Shown here piece by piece: positions 55,411 through 62,563 of a stretch of 64,000 bases of DNA. Each line of letters begins with the position of its first letter. Positions within the stretch are counted from its first letter, which is position 1. Location of the stretch: contig NZ_JBJFZU010000002.1 in NCBI RefSeq assembly GCF_045032955.1, positions 682,001 through 746,000 of the forward strand, given 5' to 3'. The translations under genes and the position numbers were made by a program. The notes beneath the pieces are model-generated. The model made no database searches. It was not told where the DNA came from and saw nothing but the letters and a program-made list of their open reading frames with translations. The DNA comes from Ornithinicoccus sp045032955 (GTDB lineage Bacteria; Actinomycetota; Actinomycetes; Actinomycetales; Dermatophilaceae).

Positions 55411-56434
55411 CGACCAGCACCTCCTCCGTGACGTGGCACGCGGCGCGCCGACCGGGCCCCACGGGCAGGGAGACCGGGACCTCGGTGAGGCACCGGTCCC
55501 GGACCTGGGCGCAGCGCGGGGCGAAGGAGCAGCCGCCGGGCAGCAACGCCAGGTCCGGGGGCGCCCCCGGGATAGCGGGCAGCCGTCCGTCGGGTCCGGC
55601 GCCGGCCACCGACCGGGACAGGCCCACCGTGTAGGGGTGCGCCGGCCGGGCCAGCACCTGCCCGGTGGGTCCCTGCTCGACCAGGCGCCCGGCATACATC
55701 ACCGCGACCTCGTCGGTGACCTCGCTGACGACGCTGATGTCGTGCGTGATCAGGATGAGTCCCATCCGCCGCTCCTGCTGCTGCTCCCGCAGCAGGTCGA
55801 GGATCTGGGCCTGGACGGTGACGTCGAGGGCCGTGGTCGGCTCGTCGGCGATCAGCACCTCGGGGTCCAGCGCCAGCGCCATGGCGATGACGATGCGCTG
55901 ACGCATGCCCCCGGAGAACTGGTGCGGGTAGTCACCGGCACGACGGGCCGCGTCCGGGATCCGCACCCGGTCCATCATCCGGACGGCCGCCTGCCGGGCG
56001 GCGGCCCGTGACATACCCCGGTGGACCCGGTACAGCTCGGCGATCTGGCGACCCACGGGGTGCACCGGGTTCAGGGCGGTGAGGGCGTCCTGGAAGACCA
56101 TCGCCACGCGGCTGCCGATCGTCCGCCGACGGGTGCGCTCGTCCATGGAGAGCAGGTCGAGCTCGCCGCGCAGCAGGGCGCTGCCCCCGGTCACCCGGGC
56201 GGCGGGGACGGGCAGGATGCCCATCAACGCTTTGGCGGTGACCGACTTCCCCGACCCGGACTCGCCGAGGATGCCCAGCGCGGTGGCGGGTGCGAGCTCG
56301 AGGGAGACGCCGTTGACGGCCCGGACCGTGGAGGTGTCGGTGCCGCCGCGGCGGAACTCGACGGCGAGGTCCCGGACGCGCAGCAGGGGACCGGTGTCGA
56401 GGTCGGGGCGCTCGCTGATGGTGCTGACGGGCAT
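55400..56434 (-). CDS. ABC transporter ATP-binding protein, OppD/DppD type
   Basis: A 344-residue ATPase. Walker A is GESGSGKSV, signature FSGGMRQRIVIAMALAL, and Walker B VLIADEPTTALDVTV. GGCSFAPRCAQVRDRCLTEV is the oligopeptide-type cysteine tail. Together with OppF it forms the heterodimeric motor of the importer. ATG 56434 is used, 5 bp after the OppC stop; the open frame further upstream is only a shadow of the permease gene. Confidence 0.9.
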   Translation of the reverse strand: MPVSTISERPDLDTGPLLRVRDLAVEFRRGGTDTSTVRAVNGVSLELAPATALGILGESGSGKSVTAKALMGILPVPAARVTGGSALLRGELDLLSMDERTRRRTIGSRVAMVFQDALTALNPVHPVGRQIAELYRVHRGMSRAAARQAAVRMMDRVRIPDAARRAGDYPHQFSGGMRQRIVIAMALALDPEVLIADEPTTALDVTVQAQILDLLREQQQERRMGLILITHDISVVSEVTDEVAVMYAGRLVEQGPTGQVLARPAHPYTVGLSRSVAGAGPDGRLPAIPGAPPDLALLPGGCSFAPRCAQVRDRCLTEVPVSLPVGPGRRAACHVTEEVLVGGR

Positions 56435-56439
56435 CGGGT

Positions 56440-57354
56440 CTACCTCCGGGGGTCGAGCGTGTCGCGCAAGGTCTCGCCGAAGACGACGAAGCCGAGGACG
56501 GTGAGGGTCAGGAAGACGGCGGGGAACACCAGCAGGTGCGGGGCGAGCGAGATGTACTCCCGGGCCACCGCCAGCTGCAGGCCCCAGGAGACCGCGGGCG
56601 GGGTGAGCCCGACCCCGATGAACGTCAGGCCGGCCTCGGCCGAGATGGCGGCACCCACCCCGAGGGTCTGCAGCACGAGCAGCGGGGTCAGTGAGTTCGG
56701 CACCACGTGGCCGAAGATCACCCGACGGTCGCTGGCGCCCAGCACCTTCGCGGCCTGGACGTACTCCAGCCCGCGGACCTTCAGCACGCTGGAGCGCATG
56801 TACCGCACCCCGCCCGGCCAGCTGAAGGCTGCCAGCGCGAAGGACACCGTCCACACCGTGCGGGCCTCGAACAGCTGCAGCACGACGATCGCCGCCAGGA
56901 TGAAGGGCAGCCCGAAGAAGATGTCCACGACCCGGGAGATGACCGCGTCCACCCAACCGCCGTAGTAGCCGGCGAGGGCACCCAGGAGGGCGGCGATGAC
57001 GAACGTCGAGCCGGTGACCACCAGGCCCACCACGACCGAGGCGCGGGCGCCGTGGATGACGTTGGTGTAGTAGTCGCACCCCTGGGGGTCGACCCCGAAC
57101 CAGTGCTCGCGGCTGGGCGGCTCGTTGCTGCGCAGGATGTCGCAGCCCTCCAGGGGGCCGTCGCCGAAACCGGTGAACAGGCTGGGCACGGCGGCCAGCA
57201 GGAGCACCAGCAGCACCAGTGCACCGGAGAGCAGCAGTCCCGGGGTGCCCAGCGAGGCCCATCGCAAACGGCGTCGTGGCGCACCCGGTGCACCGGCCGG
57301 GTCGGCGGTGGTGCCCAGTGCGACCGGGAGGGCTCTGACGTCGTCGGTGCTCAC
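56440..57354 (-). CDS. ABC transporter permease, OppC/DppC type
   Basis: A 304-residue permease. A first helix (LGTPGLLLSGALVLLVLLLA) and a short exported loop precede the BPD_transp_1 domain with about five helices. EYVQAAKVLGASDRRVIFGHVVPNS is the EAA loop that contacts the ATPases. WFGVDPQGCDYYTNVIHGAR is characteristic of OppC. GTG 57354 overlaps the OppB stop by 4 bases. Confidence 0.9.
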   Translation of the reverse strand: MSTDDVRALPVALGTTADPAGAPGAPRRRLRWASLGTPGLLLSGALVLLVLLLAAVPSLFTGFGDGPLEGCDILRSNEPPSREHWFGVDPQGCDYYTNVIHGARASVVVGLVVTGSTFVIAALLGALAGYYGGWVDAVISRVVDIFFGLPFILAAIVVLQLFEARTVWTVSFALAAFSWPGGVRYMRSSVLKVRGLEYVQAAKVLGASDRRVIFGHVVPNSLTPLLVLQTLGVGAAISAEAGLTFIGVGLTPPAVSWGLQLAVAREYISLAPHLLVFPAVFLTLTVLGFVVFGETLRDTLDPRR

Positions 57355-58274
57355 AGCCGCACCCTCGGGTCGATGAGCCCGTAGAGGAGGTCCACGAGCA
57401 GGTTGAAGAGGAGGTAGACGAGCACCAGCAGTGTCGCGATGCCGACCACCAGCGTCCCCTCCTTGTTCTGGATCGCGCTGACCATGAGGCCTCCGATGCC
57501 GGGAAGGTTGAAGATCGACTCGATGATCACCGCGCCGCCGAGCATCCCGGCCAGGCTCAGGCCGAGGTAGGTGACGACCGGGATCATGGCGTTGCGCAGG
57601 GCGTGCCCCCAGACGACCCGGCCGCGGGAGAGACCCTTGGCGCGGGCGGTGCTCAGGTACTCCGCCTGGAGGACGTCGACCAGGCTGGTCCGGGTGAGCC
57701 GGGCCAGCCCCGCGGAGGCCTCGAGCGCCATCACCGCCGCTGGCAGCAGGAAGGCCAGCGGCCACCCGGCGCTGATCCCGGCGGGGTCCACCCAGCCCAG
57801 CTTGAGCCCGAAGAGCCACTGTCCACCGAGTGCGATGACGAAGCCCGGGACACCCAGGAGCAGGACCGTGAAGGCGAGGGCGCCGTGGTCGAACGGGCCG
57901 TTGCGGCGCATACCCGCTACCACGCCGATGACGATCCCGATGATCAGCTTCATCACCCAGGCCGTGAGGGCCAGCGCGAAGGTCACCGGCAACCGGTCCA
58001 GGATCAGACCCAGCACCGGACGCCCGTAGAAGTCGATGCCGAGGTCGCCCCGGAGCAGCCCCCACAGGTAGGAGGCGTACTGCACCAGGAACGGGTCGTC
58101 CAGGCGGTATGCCTGTCGGATCTGCTCGACCGTCGCCGCGGGCAGCGGCCGTGACCCCGACAGCGAGGCGATCGGGTCACCCGGCACCAGGAAGGTGAGT
58201 GCGTAGATGATGAACGTGGACCCGATGAGCACCGGGATCATCTGCAGCACACGGTGCACCGTGTAGGCGAGCAA
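57351..58274 (-). CDS. ABC transporter permease, OppB/DppB type
   Basis: A 307-residue permease with six helices. The N-terminal YTVHRVLQMIPVLIGSTFII and LTFLVPGDPI are classic for OppB, and ARLTRTSLVDVLQAEYLSTARAKGL is the EAA loop. The start is a TTG at 58274 with AGGAG about 10 bases upstream, which is less common than ATG or GTG but gives the conserved N-terminus. It pairs with OppC to form the membrane channel. Confidence 0.9.
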   Translation of the reverse strand: MLAYTVHRVLQMIPVLIGSTFIIYALTFLVPGDPIASLSGSRPLPAATVEQIRQAYRLDDPFLVQYASYLWGLLRGDLGIDFYGRPVLGLILDRLPVTFALALTAWVMKLIIGIVIGVVAGMRRNGPFDHGALAFTVLLLGVPGFVIALGGQWLFGLKLGWVDPAGISAGWPLAFLLPAAVMALEASAGLARLTRTSLVDVLQAEYLSTARAKGLSRGRVVWGHALRNAMIPVVTYLGLSLAGMLGGAVIIESIFNLPGIGGLMVSAIQNKEGTLVVGIATLLVLVYLLFNLLVDLLYGLIDPRVRL

Positions 58275-58304
58275 CGGAGGCGCTCCTCTCGGTGGGGACG
58301 GGGG

Positions 58305-59915
58305 TCAGCCGCGGGCGTCGGCGCGGTAGAACTGGATGTCGCCCTGCACGTCGTTCAGCTCCGCAGCCTCGCTCTGCAGGCCGTGGTCCAGCGGGATGAA
58401 CAGGGGGATGGCGGGCATGTCCTCGAGGATGTCCGCCTCCGCCTGGGCGTAGAGGTCCTGACGGACCGCCTCGTCCTGCTCGCCACGGGCCTCGGCGATC
58501 AGCTCGTCCACCTCGGGGTTGCTGTAGCCGGTGGCGAGGTTGCCGTCACCCCCGGTCTCGTACTGGCTCAGGTACTGGTCCGGGCTCTTGTAGGTCCATC
58601 CCCACAGGCCGAAGACGATGCCCTCGTGCTGCTGGGTGTTGGTCAGCTCGGACAGCTGGGTGCCCATCACCGGGTTGAGCCGGACCTCCACGCCCAGGTT
58701 CTCCCCGATCTGGCGGCCCAGGGCCTGCACCAGCTGCTGCTCCCGGTCGGCGTTGTAGGTGACCGTCAGGCCGTCCGGGAGGCCGCCGGCCTCCTCCAGG
58801 AGAGTGCGGGCCTGCTCCGGGTCGAAGGTGCAGGCGTCACAGGCTCCCTCGACGTAGGAGTCGATGGACGGGGGCACCAGGGAGTCGGAGGGTTCGGCGT
58901 TGCCCTGCATCAGCGAGGACGCGATGCTCTCCCGGTCGATGGACATCGCGATCGCCCTGCGGACCCGGGGGTCCTCCAGCTCGGGGACGTAGGTCGGCAC
59001 CTGGAAGGTGAACTGCTTGCTCTGCTCGCTCACCTGGTAGAGCGCTCCCTCGTCGAGCTCGCTCTCGGCCCGGCTGACCATGGCGGCCGGGACGTTCCGG
59101 ATCATGTCCAGGTTGCCGGCGGCCAGGTCGGTGTAGGCGGAGTCGACCGAGGTGTAGACCTTGGCGACGAGGGTGTCGGCCTCGCCGGAGAAGGCGGCGT
59201 CCCCCTGGAAGTCCGTCCACCTCTCCAGGACGACCTGCTGGTTCCGGTCCCAGGAGGTCACCTGGTACGGGCCATTGCTGACCGGGTCCTCCTCGTAGGC
59301 GTCGGGGTCCTCGAAGGCCTGCGGCGGGAGCGGGCAGAGGGCGTTGGTGCTCAGCGTCTTCGGGAAGTCCGCGTTGGGCTCGGACAGCTCCACCGTGATG
59401 GTGCGCTCGTCCGTCGCGGTCAGCCCGGACAGCTCTGTGGCCGCGGGCTCGCCCCCGTCGGTGGGGTTCAGGTCGGGGTAGCCGACGAAGGAGGTGAAGT
59501 AGCCGTTCGCCTGCCAGGCGTTCGGGCCGTAGGCGGCGTGGTTCCAGGCGTCGACGAACGATGCCGACGTCACCGGGGACCCGTCCTGGAACGTCCAGCC
59601 GTCCCGCAGCGTGATCGTCCAGGTCTGGGAGTCCTCGCTCTCCACCGACTCGGCGGCCAACGGCTCGAACTCCTGGGTCTCCTTGTTGATCTCCACCAGG
59701 TTGGCGCAGGTGGCCATGGCGATCTGCGAGCCGATGTCCTTGTGCGGGACCAGTGAGGTCGGCTCGCCGCCCTGGAAGCTGAGGGTGCCACCAGAGCCGG
59801 TGGCGCCGTCGGTGGCGGCCGTGCCGTCCTCGGCGCCGTCGAAGGAGCAGGAGCTGGTGACCAGTCCTACGGCGATCAGGGCGCCCAGGGCGCCGGTGCG
59901 GTTCAGGTGGGGCAT
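58305..59915 (-). CDS. Oligopeptide-type (family 5) solute-binding lipoprotein
   Basis: A 536-residue exported binding protein. MPHLNRTGALGALIAVGLVT leads to the lipobox SSC (about Cys 23). SBP_bac_5 features include GEPTSLVPHKDIGSQIAMATCANLVE, AESVESEDSQTWTITLRDGW, SNGPYQVTSWDRNQQVVLER and AIAMSIDRESIASSLMQGNA. Family 5 proteins bind peptides and also some oligosaccharides and glycoconjugates. Beside amino-sugar enzymes, a glycopeptide or muropeptide ligand is plausible. ATG 59915 has GGAGG upstream. It is the first gene of the transporter operon. Confidence 0.9.
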   Translation of the reverse strand: MPHLNRTGALGALIAVGLVTSSCSFDGAEDGTAATDGATGSGGTLSFQGGEPTSLVPHKDIGSQIAMATCANLVEINKETQEFEPLAAESVESEDSQTWTITLRDGWTFQDGSPVTSASFVDAWNHAAYGPNAWQANGYFTSFVGYPDLNPTDGGEPAATELSGLTATDERTITVELSEPNADFPKTLSTNALCPLPPQAFEDPDAYEEDPVSNGPYQVTSWDRNQQVVLERWTDFQGDAAFSGEADTLVAKVYTSVDSAYTDLAAGNLDMIRNVPAAMVSRAESELDEGALYQVSEQSKQFTFQVPTYVPELEDPRVRRAIAMSIDRESIASSLMQGNAEPSDSLVPPSIDSYVEGACDACTFDPEQARTLLEEAGGLPDGLTVTYNADREQQLVQALGRQIGENLGVEVRLNPVMGTQLSELTNTQQHEGIVFGLWGWTYKSPDQYLSQYETGGDGNLATGYSNPEVDELIAEARGEQDEAVRQDLYAQAEADILEDMPAIPLFIPLDHGLQSEAAELNDVQGDIQFYRADARG

Positions 59916-60031
59916 GCATCCTCCAGGAGTGTCTGCCAGGGGCCGCGCCCCGCGGACGCGACTCCCGCGCCTTTGCGAGATTGCACATATGATGCTCATA
60001 ACGATCAGAAATCGTCAAGAGGTGAAGCCAA
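59916..60031. promoter_or_regulatory. Divergent promoter region between transporter and nagA
   Basis: This 116-bp gap is AT-rich from 59976 on. TATGA-TGC-TCATA (59988-60000) is a perfect small palindrome that may include -10 elements. ACAAAACGAG at 60038-60047, in the first codons of nagA, is the complement of a CTCGTTTTGT motif like that in front of the DeoR gene. Both operons could be controlled by the same repressor. Confidence 0.45.
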
Positions 60032-61189
60032 ATGATCACAAAACGAGCAACGCAGGGTGCAGATGCGGTGGTTCTGAGTGGGGAACTGGTGTCGCGGCCC
60101 CAGGGCGACACGACCCCGGGGTGGGTGGTCCTTCGTGACGGGGTGATCGTCCGGGTGGGGACGGGCGAGCCTCCCGGTCCGGTGGCTGCCCACGGCCGCT
60201 ACCTGGCTCCCGGGCTCGTCGACATGCACTGCCACGGCGGCGGCGGGCACAGCTTCGCCACCAGCTGCGCCGACGAGGCTCGGGCTGCCGCCGCGACCCA
60301 TCACGCGGCGGGCGTCACCACGGTGATGGCCAGCCTGGTCAGCGACCGGATCGAGGTGCTGGAGCAGCAGCTCGAGGTGCTCGCCGGGGTGGCCCGCACG
60401 GGTGAGGTGGCCGGCATGCACCTGGAGGGGCCGTGGCTGAGCCCTGCCTTCCGCGGCGCCCACCCCGAGGCGCTGCTGCAGGCACCGACACCGGGGGACG
60501 TCGACCGGCTCCTGCGCGCCGGGCGTGGGCACCTGCGGATGGTCACCCTGGCGCCCGAGCTGCCCGGCGCGCTGCAGGCCGTGCGCCGCCTGGTCGCGGC
60601 CGGGGTGGTCGTCGCCCTGGGCCACACCGGGGCCGACGCGGACACGGTGCGGACGGCGGTGGACGCTGGTGCCTCGGTGCTGACCCACGCCTGCAACGGC
60701 ATGCGTCCCCTGCACCACCGTGACCCGGGTCCGGTGGTGGCCGCGCTCGGCGACCCCCGGGTGACGCTGGAGGTGATCGGCGACGGGGTGCACCTGCACC
60801 CGGAGGTCCTCGCGCTGATCTTCCGGTGCGCGCCGGGACGGGTGGCGCTGGTCAGCGACGCGATGCCGGCCGCCGGCTGTCCCGACGGGACCTACCGGCT
60901 GGGGGCGCAGGAGGTGGAGGTGCTCGGTGGTGTGGCGAGGCTGGCCGGGGGAGGCTCGATCGCCGGCTCCACCACCCCGCTCCCGGGCGCGCTGCAGGTG
61001 TCCCGTGCCGCCGGGGTCCCCGCCCTGGTCGCTCTCGGGGCGGCCACCACGGCCCCCTCGCGCGCGCTCGGGCTGTCGGTGGGGGCGCTGAGGCCCGGGG
61101 CGCCCGCGGACGTGCTGCTGCTCGACGCGGACCTGCAGGTGCAGCAGGTGTGGCGGGCCGGGGTGCCGATCGGCCCGGCGCACGACTGA
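60032..61189 (+). CDS. nagA: N-acetylglucosamine/galactosamine-6-phosphate deacetylase
   Basis: A 385-residue amidohydrolase. YLAPGLVDMHCHGGGGHSF has the first metal site, GMHLEGPWLSPAFRGAH the catalytic glutamate, LGHTGADADT and LTHACNGMRPLHHR the metal histidines, and LVSDAMPAAGCPDGTY the catalytic aspartate. It removes the acetyl group from GlcNAc-6-P or GalNAc-6-P. ATG 60032 has AGAGGTGA upstream. It is divergent from the importer and next to an MFS gene. In this locus it would feed the SIS protein. Confidence 0.93.
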   Translation: MITKRATQGADAVVLSGELVSRPQGDTTPGWVVLRDGVIVRVGTGEPPGPVAAHGRYLAPGLVDMHCHGGGGHSFATSCADEARAAAATHHAAGVTTVMASLVSDRIEVLEQQLEVLAGVARTGEVAGMHLEGPWLSPAFRGAHPEALLQAPTPGDVDRLLRAGRGHLRMVTLAPELPGALQAVRRLVAAGVVVALGHTGADADTVRTAVDAGASVLTHACNGMRPLHHRDPGPVVAALGDPRVTLEVIGDGVHLHPEVLALIFRCAPGRVALVSDAMPAAGCPDGTYRLGAQEVEVLGGVARLAGGGSIAGSTTPLPGALQVSRAAGVPALVALGAATTAPSRALGLSVGALRPGAPADVLLLDADLQVQQVWRAGVPIGPAHD

Positions 61190-61215
61190 CCGCGCGCGCC
61201 TGCGATAGTGCCCTC

Positions 61216-62487
61216 GTGAACGTGCCCGTCAGCAGCGACACGACCCACGTCCAGTCCCGCACCGTGCTCACCCTCATGGGCAGCCAGACGCTGGGCGGCA
61301 TCGGGGTCGCCAGCGGGATCGCCGTCGGAGCCATCGTCGCTGCGGACGTCAGCGGCCGGGACGCCCTGTCCGGGCTGGCCACGACCACGCAGGTGCTCGG
61401 CGGGGCCCTCTTCACCATCCCGATCGCCGCGCTGATGGGCCGGTGGGGGCGCCGCGTCGGGCTCGCGACGGCATACCTGGTGGGGGCGGTGGGAGCGCTG
61501 CTGGCGATCGTCGCGACCACGCTGGGGATCTTCTGGCTGCTGCTGCTCGGCACCACCCTCTTCGGCGCGTCGACCACGGCCAACAGCCAGGCGCGGTATG
61601 CCGCGACCGACCTCGCCGTGCCCGAGCGCCGCGGTCGTCAGCTCAGCTGGGTGGTGTGGGCCACCACCATCGGCTCGGTGCTCGGGCCGAACCTCGTCGG
61701 CCCCGGCCGGGCCGTGGCGCAGCTGCTCGGGCTGCCCTCGCTGGCCGGTGCCTGGGTCTTCTCGGCGGCCGGCTTCCTGCTGGCCGCGGTCGTGCTGCAC
61801 GTGGCGTTGCGGCCGGACCCGCTGCTGCTGGCCCGGCAGGTCAGCGACGCCGCGACCGGCACCCCGGCCCCGGCCGCGACCCGGCGCGGCAACGTCGGCG
61901 CCGGCCTCCGGCTGATCGCCGCCACCCCGGCCGCGCTGTGGGGCACCACCGCGGTCACCCTGGGGCACGTCGTGATGGTCAGCGTGATGGTGATGACGCC
62001 GCTGCACATGCGGCACGGGCATGCCGAGATCGAGCTGATCGGCCTGGTCATCAGCCTGCACATCCTCGGCATGTACGGCCTCGCGCCGGTGACCGGCCAG
62101 CTGACCGACCGGTGGGGGCCGCGCCCTGTGGGGCTGCTCGGGGTCGGGCTGCTCGTGCTGGCCAGCCTGTTCGCCGGGCTCTCCGGCGACGGCCACTCCA
62201 CCACCCTCACGGTCGGCCTGATCCTGCTCGGCCTCGGCTGGTCCTGCACGCTGGTGGCCGGGTCCGGGGTGGTCGCCGGGTCGGTGCCGGTGGCTCAGCG
62301 GGCCTCGGTCCAGGGAGCGGCGGACCTGGTGATGGGCCTGTCCGCAGCCGCCGGCGGGGCGCTCGCCGGGGTCGTCATGGACCTCTTCGGGTATGCCGTG
62401 CTCTGCGCCGGTGCCGCGGTCGTCGCGCTGGCGCTGGCGGCATACACCCTGGCGAGCAACCACGGGCGACGCCCGGTGGGGGCGTGA
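61216..62487 (+). CDS. MFS transporter
   Basis: A 423-residue protein with about 12 membrane helices. MGRWGRRVGLATAYLVGAV is the MFS loop motif after helix 2, and GQLTDRWGPRPVGLLGVGLL is its copy in the second half. It could export or import sugars or drugs; no strong subfamily call is possible. GTG 61216 is used because upstream frame belongs to nagA. Its last codons and stop fall inside a tandem copy of the dispersed palindromic repeat. Confidence 0.85.
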   Translation: MNVPVSSDTTHVQSRTVLTLMGSQTLGGIGVASGIAVGAIVAADVSGRDALSGLATTTQVLGGALFTIPIAALMGRWGRRVGLATAYLVGAVGALLAIVATTLGIFWLLLLGTTLFGASTTANSQARYAATDLAVPERRGRQLSWVVWATTIGSVLGPNLVGPGRAVAQLLGLPSLAGAWVFSAAGFLLAAVVLHVALRPDPLLLARQVSDAATGTPAPAATRRGNVGAGLRLIAATPAALWGTTAVTLGHVVMVSVMVMTPLHMRHGHAEIELIGLVISLHILGMYGLAPVTGQLTDRWGPRPVGLLGVGLLVLASLFAGLSGDGHSTTLTVGLILLGLGWSCTLVAGSGVVAGSVPVAQRASVQGAADLVMGLSAAAGGALAGVVMDLFGYAVLCAGAAVVALALAAYTLASNHGRRPVGA

Positions 62488-62517
62488 GCAACCACAGGCG
62501 ACGCCCGGTGGGGTGGG
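62454..62517 (+). repeat. Tandem pair of the dispersed palindromic repeat at the MFS stop codon
   Basis: Two 32-bp units follow each other (62454-62485 and 62486-62517), each starting GAGCAACCAC and containing GCGACGCCCGGTGGGG. The stop TGA lies at the joint. The 24-bp core of the first copy matches 28104-28127 exactly on the opposite strand. The second copy begins right after the stop codon and likely acts as the terminator. Confidence 0.75.
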
Positions 62518-62563
62518 GGCGCGCCGGTACGGCACCGGTGCCGACAGTCGTTAGCCTGAGCAG

